Positions 50,522 through 60,158 of a stretch of 64,000 nucleotides of DNA are shown piece by piece (position 1 is the stretch's first letter; each line of letters begins with the position of its first letter). The DNA is from Cupriavidus sp. D39. GTDB lineage: Bacteria; Pseudomonadota; Gammaproteobacteria; Burkholderiales; Burkholderiaceae. The notes beneath the pieces were generated by a model that searched no databases, had not been told where the DNA came from, and saw nothing but the letters and a program-made list of their open reading frames with translations. Location of the stretch: the NCBI RefSeq assembly GCF_026627925.1, contig NZ_JAPNLE010000009.1, positions 1 through 64,000 on the forward strand. The letters are read 5' to 3'. A program made the translations under genes and the position numbers.

Positions 50522-51358
50522 ATGAAAGACACAGCGCGTTCTGTGGCTGTGCAAGGCGCGTTTGGTCGCATTGGCACTCACACGACGCCGAGGGCGCTGG
50601 TTGAGCATGCACACAACGAATTCAACTTCGTGTTCAAGCTCGGCGGCTCGGACACCGGATTTCGCGTAGGGCGCAAGACGTGTCAGTTGACTGATGCGTC
50701 TGCCATCGTCATCAATCCCTGGATGCCCCATGCAAAGCTGGCGAGCGAGGCAGGGCCCACCACGGTGTTCACGGTCCTGCTCCATCCCGCATGGCTGGGC
50801 GAACTGCTGAAACTGGGTCCTCTGCCGTTGGTTCGGCTATTCGGCGAACCTTGCGTGGCGCTCACCGCTGATATTCAGAGTATCGTTTTCCGACTGTCGG
50901 CATCAATGAATTCCGGTGCGCTGTTTGGCGAAGCCATGCACGAGGGACTCGTGGGTGAACTGGCGATCGCCGTCACTGATACCTATGCCGCATCCGACAT
51001 GCGCACCAACTTCCATCGACGCGACCGACCGATGGACGCTCGAATCTCGCGGGCAGCGGTGCTGATCAAGGACCAGGCAAAGCAGAACCCCAACCTGGAC
51101 GATATCGCCGCTCAGGTGGGTCTTTCTCGCTCGCGCTTCTTTGAGCAATTCAAAGCATGCGTCGGTGCGTCGCCGCAGCAATTCATGGATTGGGCTCGCA
51201 TGGCGGTGGCCACCCGATTGCTCGCCGAAACGAAGGAGAGCGTTGCCGAGGTTTCAGACGAATTGGGTTTCGCTGCGCCCAGCCACTTCGCACGTTTCTT
51301 CGCTCAGCACATGGGCGTTCCACCCGGCGAGTTCAAGCGCGGGGTGATCAGCGAGTAG
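50522..51358 (+). CDS. AraC-family transcriptional regulator
   Basis: 278 residues from an ATG with GGAGGGGCAGAG upstream. N-terminal AraC effector-binding cupin (HAHNEFNFVFKLGG), C-terminal two-HTH domain (LDDIAAQVGLSRSRFFEQFK, VAEVSDELGFAAPSHFARFF). Located between a hydrolase and the VOC/FAH genes; likely senses the pathway substrate. Confidence 0.9.
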   Translation: MKDTARSVAVQGAFGRIGTHTTPRALVEHAHNEFNFVFKLGGSDTGFRVGRKTCQLTDASAIVINPWMPHAKLASEAGPTTVFTVLLHPAWLGELLKLGPLPLVRLFGEPCVALTADIQSIVFRLSASMNSGALFGEAMHEGLVGELAIAVTDTYAASDMRTNFHRRDRPMDARISRAAVLIKDQAKQNPNLDDIAAQVGLSRSRFFEQFKACVGASPQQFMDWARMAVATRLLAETKESVAEVSDELGFAAPSHFARFFAQHMGVPPGEFKRGVISE

Positions 51359-51917
51359 ATTCATTCGATGCACGATTGCGCGCATAACCGGTCTTCGCGC
51401 CAAACAGCTTTTCGCGCTGGGACCAGTCGTGCGTCTGCTCCCACAAGGCGAGCACGTTAGGTGCCTCGGCCTCGAACTCTTTAAGGCGCTCGGGAGCGCA
51501 AGTGTTTGTCGTGAGTTCCAGACGATGGCCGGAAGGGTCAAAGAAGTAGATCGACGTGATGAAGCCATCGTGATCCGTGGGCCCTATCACCTCGAGTCCG
51601 AGCGTCTCGAAGCGAGTTTTTGCCGCCATCAGCACGTCGGTGCTCTCAACCTGGAACGCGAAGTGCTGGATCCAGTCTGGCGATGTGCGATCTTTGACGT
51701 CCCCCGGGTCGTTGGGGCATTCGAAGAAGGCGATGCAGCTACCGTCCTCCATCTCGAAAAAGATGTGGATATGAGGGCTGTAAGCGCCAGTGGATGGCAC
51801 ATGGTCCTCGCCCATTGCATGTGAGAACTTCAAGCCCAGGACTTGGGTGTAGAAATCAACCGTCGCTCGTGCGTCCACGCAGCGGTAGGCAGCATGATGA
51901 AGTTTTTTGCAGAGCAT
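51348..51917 (-). CDS. VOC-family protein (glyoxalase/extradiol dioxygenase fold)
   Basis: 189 residues. Two beta-alpha-beta-beta-beta units: KKLHHAAYRCVDARATVDFY and WIQHFAFQVESTDVLMAAKT. Candidate metal ligands His7, His in VQHFAF and Glu in HRLELTT. Could be a glyoxalase, ring-cleavage dioxygenase or isomerase. Starts about 355 bp from the FAH-family gene on the opposite strand. Confidence 0.8.
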   Translation of the reverse strand: MLCKKLHHAAYRCVDARATVDFYTQVLGLKFSHAMGEDHVPSTGAYSPHIHIFFEMEDGSCIAFFECPNDPGDVKDRTSPDWIQHFAFQVESTDVLMAAKTRFETLGLEVIGPTDHDGFITSIYFFDPSGHRLELTTNTCAPERLKEFEAEAPNVLALWEQTHDWSQREKLFGAKTGYARNRASNESTR

Positions 51918-52271
51918 CGTTGGTCTCCGGGGGGATGGTTAGTGAAGGATCCATTGGCATTGTTGCCGGTGCTGGCGGCAACCTGCCCCCAGCGCGCAAT
52001 TTGTCTCTGGATGCGTTCCAGCATCGCCTCGCCACTGGCACTCGAGTAGCCGATGTCCAAGCCCCTTTGGACTCGGGATATGTGCACTGCAGTCTAGAAA
52101 TGTTCGGCGCGCGGGCGATAACGGCTTTGTCCGGCGAGTTACCCAATCGTCCGGAATTGCGCGCCCCGCAATCGGTCGGACGATTTGATCTGTTTCCGGA
52201 GCCCACGGTTAGCGCCAATTGGTCGTCGATCTCTATAGTTGCTTCGCCCACACAACGACATCGACGCACCC
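51918..52271. promoter_or_regulatory. Divergent intergenic region
   Basis: 354 bp between the VOC gene (leftward) and the FAH-family gene (rightward). It must contain promoters for both. I could not assign a convincing -35/-10 pair or an AraC or LysR half-site. Open frames here are low-support overlaps. Confidence 0.4.
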
Positions 52272-53270
52272 ATGAAACTTGCTAGTCTCAACAATGGCAC
52301 TCCCGACGGCCAGCTAGTCGTGGTCAGCCGGGACATGCGCACAGCCAGCGCGGTGCCAACGATCGCGGCCACAATGCAAGCTGCTCTGGACCGCTGGACT
52401 CAGGTCTTGCCCGGTCTGCAGCGCGTATATGAGCGGCTCAATGCGTCGGACTGTCCGGATGCATGGCACTTCGATCCGACCGCCGTCGCTGCGCCGCTGC
52501 CGCGCGCATACCAGTTCCTCGATGGCAGCGTCTATCCGTCACATATGGCGACAGTCCGGAAGGCCAGAGGCGCCATCATGCCGGCGGGGTTCGAGACCAC
52601 GCCGCTTCTCTATCAGGGAAACTCTGACCGCTTCCTGGCCCCAACTGAGCCCATCCTGCATGCGCAGGATGAAGGCTACGGCATTGACTTCGAAGCTGAG
52701 GTTGTCGCGGTGACCGGAAACGTTCCCCAAGGAACCCGTTCAGCATCGGCTCGCAGCGCGATCCTGCTGCTGGGGTTGCTCAACGACACGTCCTTGCGCG
52801 GGGTGATTCCTGACGAAATCGGCCGAGGCTTCGGCTTCATGCAGGGCAAGCCGGCGCGCACGATGGGGCCTGTGTTCATCACCCCCGATGAGGCAGGCCC
52901 GTTGTGGGACGGACGTCTGTTATCCGGGCGCTATGTCTGCGAAGTCCGCGGTGAACGCATCGGCGAGCTGGACCCAGGCATCGACGCGATGTTCGGTTAC
53001 GACGACCTGATTGCGCACGCGGCGCGCACGCGGGATCTGGGGGCCGGCACGGTACTCGGGCTGGGCGCCATCGCCAACCTCGACCGCCGTCGCGGATGCG
53101 GCTGCATCGCCGAGCTCCGAGCCTATGAACAGATCGAGCAAGGACAGGCGCGCACACCATGCCTGCGTTTCGGCGATGACGTCTATCTCGAGCTTTTTGC
53201 TCCCGAGGGGACAAGCCTGTTCGGTGCCATCCGCCAGCGCGTGGGGCGCTTTGTGTCCGTCTCAGGCTGA
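52272..53270 (+). CDS. Fumarylacetoacetate hydrolase-family protein
   Basis: 332 residues. FLDGSVYPSHMATVRKARGA, GIDFEAEVVAVTGNVPQGT and TSLRGVIPDEIGRGFGFMQG match the FAH family, with metal-binding acids in the D-F-E-x-E motif (DFEAE). Hydrolyses or decarboxylates C-C bonds of ring-cleavage products. The second gene in the catabolic cluster follows with 22 bp spacing. Confidence 0.85.
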   Translation: MKLASLNNGTPDGQLVVVSRDMRTASAVPTIAATMQAALDRWTQVLPGLQRVYERLNASDCPDAWHFDPTAVAAPLPRAYQFLDGSVYPSHMATVRKARGAIMPAGFETTPLLYQGNSDRFLAPTEPILHAQDEGYGIDFEAEVVAVTGNVPQGTRSASARSAILLLGLLNDTSLRGVIPDEIGRGFGFMQGKPARTMGPVFITPDEAGPLWDGRLLSGRYVCEVRGERIGELDPGIDAMFGYDDLIAHAARTRDLGAGTVLGLGAIANLDRRRGCGCIAELRAYEQIEQGQARTPCLRFGDDVYLELFAPEGTSLFGAIRQRVGRFVSVSG

Positions 53271-53292
53271 CCAACATTTGGAGGACGTCATC

Positions 53293-54450
53293 ATGTTTCA
53301 GTACTTTCCCGGCAATTACATGTGGTCCTTGGCCGTCAACCGCGCCCTGGTCAGCGGTGGGCACTTGGGAGAACTCCATTGGGCTTGCGAGCCGCTGCGT
53401 GAGGCCTCCGGCCCGGACGGACACGGCGATAACGAGGCTTGGCACCATGCCTGGCTCAAGCTCGCTCGGCAGCTCGAAGGCATCGCCAGCGAAGCTGCCA
53501 GCGCAGGGCACAAGGTCACTGCACGCGATCACTACATGCGCGCGGCGCTCTATTATCAATGGGCAGAAGCGTTCTTGAAGCCGAATGACCCGCGAGCCAA
53601 GTCGACCTTCGCGAAGCACCTGGAAGCGTTTGCACTAGGGGCTGTACGCTTCGCCCCCCAGATCGAGATCATCGAGATTCCGTTCGAAGGCAAAGTGCTG
53701 CACGGCTACTTCGTTCCGGCGGCAACCGGTGACGGCCCACGGCCGGCGGTCTTGCTCTCCGACGGTCTGGACGGCACGAAGGAAGAGATGGTGTATGTGG
53801 CATTGGCCTTGTCGCAACGCGGCATCTCGACACTGGCCATCGATCATCCTGGGCAGGGTGCAACTCTCCGGCTGTCCGGCCTGAAAGCGCGGCATGACTC
53901 GGAGGTGGCGGCAGGAGCGGCAGTGGACTACCTTGTGAGCCGCTCTGATGTCGACTCGGAGCGCATCGGTATCGTGGCAGCCAGCATGGGCGGCTACTAC
54001 GCGCCGCGCGCCGCTGCTTACGAGAAACGCTTCAAGGCCTGCGTCGCCTGGGGCGCCGTGTACGACTATCACAGCGTTTGGCTGCGCCGCTTCCAGGTGC
54101 AACCTGGGAAGCCCGTTTCGCTTGACGTCAAGGCCGCGCTAGGCACGACGGGCGATCACATTCTGCACATCCTCGGGGTGAACAGTTTCGACGAGGCATT
54201 ACGCGCACTGGAGTCGTTTCACCTGCGCGAGGCTGCGCAAGACATCCGTTGCGACATCTTGATTGTGCATGGGGAAGACGACAAGCAGACTCCCCTGAGC
54301 GACGCTCAGAAGCTGTTCGATGCGATCGGCAGTACGAAGAAGACGATGCGTGTATTCACGCGTACCGAAGGCGGAGCGGCTCACGTGCAGCTAGATCGGC
54401 CGGAGCCGGCGCTGAGCCTGCTGTGTGACTGGCTGCTTGACCACCTGTGA
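53293..54450 (+). CDS. Alpha/beta hydrolase, 2,6-dihydropseudooxynicotine-hydrolase-like
   Basis: 385 residues from the ATG at 53293 (TTGGAGGACGTCATC). Helical N-terminal region (ARDHYMRAALYYQWAEAFLK) then a hydrolase core: nucleophile in GIVAASMGGYYAPRA, acid in HGEDDKQT, His in GGAAHVQLD. The helical N-domain plus this core is the layout of C-C bond hydrolases such as DHPON hydrolase and other dipeptidyl-peptidase-like proteins. Exact substrate unknown. Confidence 0.8.
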   Translation: MFQYFPGNYMWSLAVNRALVSGGHLGELHWACEPLREASGPDGHGDNEAWHHAWLKLARQLEGIASEAASAGHKVTARDHYMRAALYYQWAEAFLKPNDPRAKSTFAKHLEAFALGAVRFAPQIEIIEIPFEGKVLHGYFVPAATGDGPRPAVLLSDGLDGTKEEMVYVALALSQRGISTLAIDHPGQGATLRLSGLKARHDSEVAAGAAVDYLVSRSDVDSERIGIVAASMGGYYAPRAAAYEKRFKACVAWGAVYDYHSVWLRRFQVQPGKPVSLDVKAALGTTGDHILHILGVNSFDEALRALESFHLREAAQDIRCDILIVHGEDDKQTPLSDAQKLFDAIGSTKKTMRVFTRTEGGAAHVQLDRPEPALSLLCDWLLDHL

Positions 54451-54513
54451 TCTCAAGCTCTCGGGGCTGGAGCCTCGCGCTTCTATTCTACATGTCATCA
54501 CGGAGACACAAGT

Positions 54514-55487
54514 ATGCAGTTTTCCCGCAGACACCTTGCCGCGGCTGTGGCCGGAGCAGTGTGGCTCCTGAGGGCTAGCATAGCCTCGGCAGAGCCCTAT
54601 CCGAGCAGGCCAATACGGATTCTCGTTCCCTATACAGCCGGAGGGGAGTCGACCTGATCGCGAGAGCAGTGGCCGAGCCGCTTGGCAAGCGCCTGAAGCA
54701 ACCCGTTATCATCGAGAACAAACCGGGAGCCAACGGGGTCTTGGCAACTCAAGAGGTTGCAAGATCTGCGGCCGATGGTCATACCCTGGTGATTGGCGTC
54801 CCGGCCACCATTGCCATCAACCCAAGCCTTTACAAACTGAGCTTCGATCCGATCAAGGATCTGCGCCCCGTGGCCCAATTGGCAATCGCCCGCTTTGTCA
54901 TCGTCACTGCGCCCAGTAGCGGTATCCAGTCGCTGCAACAGTTGATCGCGCAGGCGAAAGCCAATCCAGGCAAGTACAGCTATGCGTCTTATGGCAACGG
55001 ATCCGCGCCCCATCTGGCAGGGCAGATGTTGACGACGACTGCCGGGGTCGATATCAACCACATCCCGTACAAAGGCTCGACAGCAGCGTTGTTCGACGTG
55101 ATCAGTGGGCGGGTCAGCTTCATGTTCGATGTGGTGGCGAATGTCCAGCAGCATGTGCAGGCGGGAACGCTGAAGGTCATCGCAGCAGCAGGCGAGCAGG
55201 CACCACCGCAGTTCCCGAACGTGCCCACGGCCCAGAGCGTGGTGCCCGGCCTGGCGCTGGACGGCTGGGTTGGCGTGTTCGCGCCAGTCGGCACGCCGGC
55301 GGCTGTTGTTAATCGGCTGAGCACCGAACTGAATGAGGTGCTTAAAGAGCAGGGCCTAAAGCGCAGACTCACTGACCTGGGCTTCGACGTTGTAGGAAGT
55401 ACCCCGGAGCAACTGCTCGAAACCATCCGCAAGGACCACGCCACATACACCAAGGCGGTGCAGAGCGCAGGCCTTCGCAATGAATAA
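54514..55487 (+). CDS. Bug/TctC periplasmic substrate-binding protein (frame broken)
   Basis: About 324 residues. Signal peptide MQFSRRHLAAAVAGAVWLLR...ASA, then YPSRPIRILVPYTAGG. The main part begins DLIARAVAEPLGKRLKQPVI and includes KPGANGVLATQEVARSAADG. The frame stops at 54657 as sequenced; one G added to the G4 run 54643-54646 restores AGGGVDLIARAV. Bug proteins bind carboxylates or related solutes and are very numerous in Cupriavidus and Bordetella. Host gene, so the break is not phage decay. Confidence 0.85.
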
Positions 55488-55503
55488 TGACAAAGGAGAT
55501 ACC

Positions 55504-56490
55504 ATGATTGTTGTCGATGTCCCCCGCCACGGTGGCCCCGAAGTCCTCAGTGTCCAGGAGCGCCCGGAGCCCAAGCCCGCAGCGGGTGAGGTGCTGATTC
55601 GCGTGCAGGCGGCCGGCGTTAACAGGCCGGACGTCATGCAGCGCGCCGGGATCTATCCGATGCCTCCCGACGCACCGAGCGTGCCAGGTCTTGAGGTGGC
55701 TGGCACCGTGTCGGCTCTGGGTGACGGCGTGACGCACTGGAAGGTCGGCGATCGAGTCTGCGCCCTGCTCATCGGCGGCGGCTATGCGGAGTACGTTGCT
55801 GTTCCGGGAGGTCAGTGCATGCCGATTCCGGGCGGGATTGACATGGTACTGGCGGCAGCATTGCCGGAGGCCGCATTCACCGCTTGGAGCGCACTGATCG
55901 AACATGGCCGCCTGAAAGCTGGTGAAAACCTGCTCGTTCATGGGGGAACCAGCGGCGTGGGATCATTGGCCTTGCAGTGGGCCAAGCACCTGGGCGCTAA
56001 GATATTCGCAACCGCCGGCAGTGCCGAGAAGTGCAATGTGTGCCGGTCCTTGGGCGCCGACGTCGCGATCAATTACCGCGAGCAAGACTATGAGCGACTG
56101 GTCTACGAGCATACCGACGGTCGGGGTGTCGACGTCATTCTGGATATGGTGGGCGCGCCTTACTTCGCGAGGAACCTGGCGGCCATTGCGCGCGACGGTC
56201 GTATGGTCTACATTGCCCACCCAATGGGCCGAGAGCTCACGGTGGACATTGGAACCGTAATGATGAAGCGTGCCTACATCACCGGTACCACGCTTCGTCA
56301 CCGGACCCTTGAGCAGAAGGCCGAGATCGCTCGCGAGATCGAGGCGACACTGTGGCCATTGGTTGCGGATGGGCGCGTGCGACCGCTGGTCAACCGCGTG
56401 TTTCCACTGCGTGACGCAGCCGAGGCGCATTCCCATCTGGAAAGTGGCGACAACATTGGCAAGATCGTTCTACAAGTCGACGGCGCGTAG
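55504..56490 (+). CDS. Zinc-independent quinone oxidoreductase/alcohol-dehydrogenase-like (PIG3-type)
   Basis: 328 residues, ATG at 55504 (AAAGGAGATACC). MDR family: VQAAGVNRPDVMQRAGIYPM, SVPGLEVAGTVSALGDG, NADPH Rossmann GGTSGVGSLALQWAKHLGA. Likely reduces quinones or enones in the same pathway. Last gene of the cluster. Confidence 0.9.
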   Translation: MIVVDVPRHGGPEVLSVQERPEPKPAAGEVLIRVQAAGVNRPDVMQRAGIYPMPPDAPSVPGLEVAGTVSALGDGVTHWKVGDRVCALLIGGGYAEYVAVPGGQCMPIPGGIDMVLAAALPEAAFTAWSALIEHGRLKAGENLLVHGGTSGVGSLALQWAKHLGAKIFATAGSAEKCNVCRSLGADVAINYREQDYERLVYEHTDGRGVDVILDMVGAPYFARNLAAIARDGRMVYIAHPMGRELTVDIGTVMMKRAYITGTTLRHRTLEQKAEIAREIEATLWPLVADGRVRPLVNRVFPLRDAAEAHSHLESGDNIGKIVLQVDGA

Positions 56491-56724
56491 GGTGTTGGCT
56501 ACCCATATCGGCTAGTGTTTCGCCAATCGGCCAGCCGTGTTGACTTGAGGATGCTCACGGGTCTACACGGCTCTGCAAGCTCGACTTCCGACTTGTGGCG
56601 CACCATCTCGTCGCGCTTGAGTTCCCCGATACCGTGTGAGCGTAAGCACGAGATTTGATGGAGAGGCGATCAAGGTAAATGATGGGGATGGTGCGAGCCG
56701 CGTGAAGCGGCTCGGTGATGGCCA
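56491..56724. other. Non-coding edge of the transposon
   Basis: 234 bp between the oxidoreductase and the small transposon gene. Includes a hairpin (GAGCCGC 56695-56701/GCGGCTC 56707-56713). The transposon end must lie here, but I could not define a terminal repeat with confidence. Confidence 0.35.
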
Positions 56725-56964
56725 TCACGGCTGTTGATCGCGATGGGGTGGATTGGCGATGGACGTGTTCACGCCGGCGTTTTCGGCGCGGAGTTCCTCG
56801 TCGAGTTGGAGTTGCGACTGGGCATGGCGCCGGATTTGCACGAGGTAATGGGATTCGACGAGCATCACGAGTTCGTGGAGATAGTCGAGGATCGCTGCGG
56901 CGTCCGCATCGGTCAGCTCGGGTAGGATTGGCCCGAGCAAGGGCAGGAAGGCTTGGTCTGTCAT
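56725..56964 (-). CDS. Small transposon-associated protein
   Basis: 79 residues (MTDQAFLPLLGPILPELTDA, DYLHELVMLVESHYLVQIRR). Starts seven bp after the ATPase stop; found as a fixed companion of this DDE/ATPase pair in related transposons of Burkholderiales. Function unknown. Confidence 0.65.
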   Translation of the reverse strand: MTDQAFLPLLGPILPELTDADAAAILDYLHELVMLVESHYLVQIRRHAQSQLQLDEELRAENAGVNTSIANPPHRDQQP

Positions 56965-56971
56965 TGGAATC

Positions 56972-57805
56972 TCAACGTTTGCCGCGTCGGGTCTGGGTTG
57001 CGGTATAGGTTTCGAGATAGAGCTTCTCGTCGATCTGCGGCAGTTCGCGCTGCGCGGCCTGGGCCAGCAGTTCGCCGGCCAGGTTCATCAGGATGCGATG
57101 GTTGCCGGCGGCGTGTTCGCACAAGGTCTGGCGCAGCGGTTCGGTCATGAGGCTGGCATTGCCGGCACTGGCGAGCAGGTGGCTGAGGCAGGCCTGCAGT
57201 TCGTCCACGGTGGCGGTCTCCATCGCCAGACGCGCGCGGATCCGGCTGCCCAAGGGGATCAGATCGTCGCGGGTGAACTTGTCGGGCAGGCGGGCATCGC
57301 CGGCGAGCACCACACACAGCAGCGCCTGTGAGTCGAAGCGAGCAGACGCCAGCAGGCGTAACTCCGACAGGACCGGCGCGCTCATCTCCTGGGCTTCGTC
57401 GATCAGCAGCACGCAGCGACGGCGGCTGGCCTCCAGATGGGCCAGCCAGCGTTCGCGCAGGGCCTTGAAGCCGCCCCAGCGGTTCTGCGGCTTGATCGGC
57501 ACCGCAAAGATGTCGCTAAGCTCTCGGTAGAAGTCGGACAGGCTGCTCTGCGGATGGGTAATCGAGCCAACCATCAGATCGGGCAGCCGGGTCAGACGCT
57601 GATGGAGCAGGCGCAAGGCGATGCTCTTGCCGGAACCTGGGTCGCCATGCACCATGGCAAAGCCGCCTTCGCGTGCCAAGCCGTGCTCGATACGCCAGCA
57701 GAAGTGATCGAGTCTGGGGTTCACGAAGACCGCTTCGACGGGGATGTCCTGGGCAAAGGGGTTGAACTTCAGGCCGTAAAGGGCCAGCAGATTGGGTTGC
57801 ATCAT
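56972..57805 (-). CDS. ExeA/TnsC-like AAA ATPase of the transposon
   Basis: 277 residues. Walker A GDPGSGKSIAL, Walker B CVLLIDEAQEM, sensor-like LAGDARL, and arginine LIPLGSRIRARL. Transposition ATPase (TniB/IstB/TnsC-like) that helps target or activate the DDE transposase. Its ATG overlaps the transposase stop. Confidence 0.85.
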   Translation of the reverse strand: MMQPNLLALYGLKFNPFAQDIPVEAVFVNPRLDHFCWRIEHGLAREGGFAMVHGDPGSGKSIALRLLHQRLTRLPDLMVGSITHPQSSLSDFYRELSDIFAVPIKPQNRWGGFKALRERWLAHLEASRRRCVLLIDEAQEMSAPVLSELRLLASARFDSQALLCVVLAGDARLPDKFTRDDLIPLGSRIRARLAMETATVDELQACLSHLLASAGNASLMTEPLRQTLCEHAAGNHRILMNLAGELLAQAAQRELPQIDEKLYLETYTATQTRRGKR

Positions 57806-59074
57806 GGCTTCGCAGGCAGCGTCGGGGGAGATAGGCGGGAGGCAAGCCGGTGGCGGCGTGTTCGGCGAGCAACTGCCGCATCAGCGGCGCGATGCCGGTC
57901 GGGGGAACTTCGGCGGCCGCAGTGACCTGCACCCGTCCACGCAGCCCATCGGCATTGGCAGACTTATCCAGCGGGAAGACGGCAACTAGCGGATTGCCGG
58001 TGCGCGCATCGACCAGTTCTACTTGAGATAGATCCCAGCGCGCATAGCGCAGGCAGACCTGCTCCAGATGCCGATAGGCGGATGGCACCTCGAAGCGCAC
58101 GGCGTTGAGGGTGAAGGTGCCGTCGGAGCGGCGCTGACGGCGGTGCTCCTGGATCCGGAAGGCCCGGCGCAACGCCAGCGACTCAGGGCAAGTCCGCGAC
58201 ACGTCGGCGCAAGACAGGTAGCGCTCGAGAGGCGCCGCGCCGAGTTCGGAATGCGGTTTGCGGTGGTATTCCTGCTCGACCCAGGCCTGGGCGGCCAGAT
58301 TCAACATCTCCAGCGTCAGATGGGCTTCGCCCTCGAGCATGGCCATTAGTCTGGACTCGACCTGAGCCCAGAAGCTCTCCTGCTTCGCATTCTGATATGG
58401 CGAATATGGCAAAGTAGTCTGGTGCAGAATGCCCAGACAAGCGAGTCCCTCAGCAAACTCGTCAGCCAGCATGGCGGCACCGTTGTCGGTCATGATGGCT
58501 CTGGGCAGGCCACGCTTCATGAAGGCCTGCGAGACGCCGTGCACGAGGGACGCGGTCGTTTCGTCGAGGAACCACTGCAGGTGGCAGACGAGCCGGGAAT
58601 GATCGTCCATGACACACAGCAGCAACGGCTTGTGCCATTGGCCGTCGGGCGTGAGGACCTTGCGCGAACCATGATGGAAGTCCAGGTGCCAGAGCGCGGC
58701 CACGTGATCGACCTCATAGCTGCGCACCTCCCGCTGTTCGCGCCGGCCGGCCGCAGCGATGGCGCCGGGGGTGGCGGAGCGCGGAGTCTTCTGGCGGATG
58801 AGGCCGTGAGCCTTGAGGTACCGGCAGATCGTGGTGTAGGACGGCAACGCGACTGGCGTTCCCTTGAGCGCGGCCACCAGGTTGTCGTGGTGCAACTGCA
58901 TAGTCCAGCCGGGATGGGCGCGGTACTGCGCTACCAGCACATCGGTGATGGCCGCGATCATGCTGGGGAAGTGGCCGTGGTCATCGCGTAGGCGATTCTT
59001 GAGCTGGGCGACGGGATCGTGGGCGTGGCGAGCCCGGTAAAACCATTTAGGGGCTGCTGCCCCTAAATGGTTTT
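57802..59074 (-). pseudogene. DDE transposase, C-terminal portion (split by RIT insertion)
   Basis: Catalytic rve domain: HLDFHHGSRK (first Asp), IMTDNGAAML (second Asp), SPYQNAKQESFWAQ (Glu). Upstream part begins WFYRARHAHDPVAQ; the missing N-terminus lies at 62460-62653, separated by the RIT element. As sequenced the 3' end runs past the ATPase start in a wrong frame; one extra C in the G5/C5 run 57824-57828 would end it LPPTLPAKP with a stop at 57802. Two lesions: the insertion is real, the second probably artefactual. Confidence 0.8.
59039..59074. repeat. 36-bp palindrome at RIT element end
   Basis: 16-nt arms (59039-59054 and 59059-59074) are exact complements with loop TGCT. One arm ends GGTTTT, the sequence that also begins the inverted repeat. 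Possible recombination or hairpin site for the tyrosine recombinases. Confidence 0.8.
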
Positions 59075-59102
59075 CAGCGGAGCAAATTATTCGGCGGAGT
59101 GG
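59068..59102 (+). repeat. RIT inverted repeat, left
   Basis: 35 bp, from TGGTTTTCAGCGG to the TTCGGCGGAGTGG end, exact reverse complement of 62433-62467. Confidence 0.92.
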
Positions 59103-59165
59103 GACGGCGTCGAGTTGGGAAATTACCAATCAAAAGCCGTTCTCCACTCCGCATAAGAATATCCC

Positions 59166-60158
59166 TCACCCTCGGCCGTTCAGAAGGGCAATGAGTTGAT
59201 CTGGTGGGCGAAAATGCCCCTTGCGAAGTGATGGCTGAGGCGTGGCATTCATGACCTCGAGCAGAGTCGTGGTATCCGCCCGCAGATACATCTCTGTTGT
59301 TTGTGTACTGGCATGGCCCAACCACAATGCCACTTTACGGATGTCACCCGTCGATTGCAGGATCAAAAGGGCGCACGAGTGTCGAAGACAATGCGGAGAT
59401 ATGCGCTTCGTCAAAAGACTTGGACAATGCAGGGCCGCAGTCTGAACATGTTTCTCCAGGATGTACTCGAACCCGGATCGAGTCATCGCTGCCCCGCGTG
59501 CATTGAGAAAGACCTCCGGCGATCTCCCCGAGGGACGCAAGGCCAACCAGGCACGCAAAGCGGTCGCTGTCTCTCGCCATAAAGGCAATGCGCGTTCGCG
59601 GCGTCCTTTGCCGACCACGTGAATATTGAGTTGGGGACTAAAGCACAAGTTCTCCAGACGCAAACCGACTAACTCAGAGACACGTAAGCCCGCTGAATAG
59701 GCCACATACAACATCGCGCGATCGCGAACGCCATCGCGCGTACTTGGTGCTGGCGCATCAAGTACGGCTTGCATCTCGTCGCGGGTGAGGTAATTGACCA
59801 GCCGTGTGTCGGTCCGCTTCATCGGGATTGCTCGAATCCGCTGGACTTGCTCAAATGCGGACGGCTCGCGGTACTCAATAAAACGCATAAAGGTGTGGAT
59901 TGCCGCGAGGCGTACGTTGCGGGTCGCGGGACCGTTGTGCCGTTGCGTTTCCAGGTGTTCCAGAAACGCCTGCACTCGTGGCGCATTGATCTCTTCGAGC
60001 CGAAGCGCCGAGGGTCGCACATGCAGGTCCTGGGCGATGTATTCAAAGAGCAATCGCAATCCAAGCGCATAGGTTTCGCAGGTGCGTTCGCTGGCTCGAG
60101 ATTCCAATGGCAAACGTTCGCGCAAAAAGACGCTGACATGCGTGGCGAGAGTGGTCAT
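59166..60158 (-). CDS. Tyrosine recombinase, third of trio (RitC-like)
   Basis: 330 residues from the ATG at 60158, overlapping the upstream stop. Catalytic set: Arg in YSAGLRVSELVG, Lys in KGRRERALPL, HxxR in SPHCLRHSCALL, His in LGHASTQTTEMY with the Tyr nucleophile. N-terminal SAM-like core-binding domain (ERTCETYALGLRLLFEYIAQ). Confidence 0.9.
   Translation of the reverse strand: MTTLATHVSVFLRERLPLESRASERTCETYALGLRLLFEYIAQDLHVRPSALRLEEINAPRVQAFLEHLETQRHNGPATRNVRLAAIHTFMRFIEYREPSAFEQVQRIRAIPMKRTDTRLVNYLTRDEMQAVLDAPAPSTRDGVRDRAMLYVAYSAGLRVSELVGLRLENLCFSPQLNIHVVGKGRRERALPLWRETATALRAWLALRPSGRSPEVFLNARGAAMTRSGFEYILEKHVQTAALHCPSLLTKRISPHCLRHSCALLILQSTGDIRKVALWLGHASTQTTEMYLRADTTTLLEVMNATPQPSLRKGHFRPPDQLIALLNGRG

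Noticed and set aside
51794-52285. 163-codon frame across the VOC/FAH intergenic region
   Set aside because: Mostly overlaps the VOC gene start; composition and start context are poor.
56491-56724. Terminal inverted repeat of the transposon
   Set aside because: Only weak matches to the far end near 63,340 (TGTCGCCTT-like); not enough to claim.
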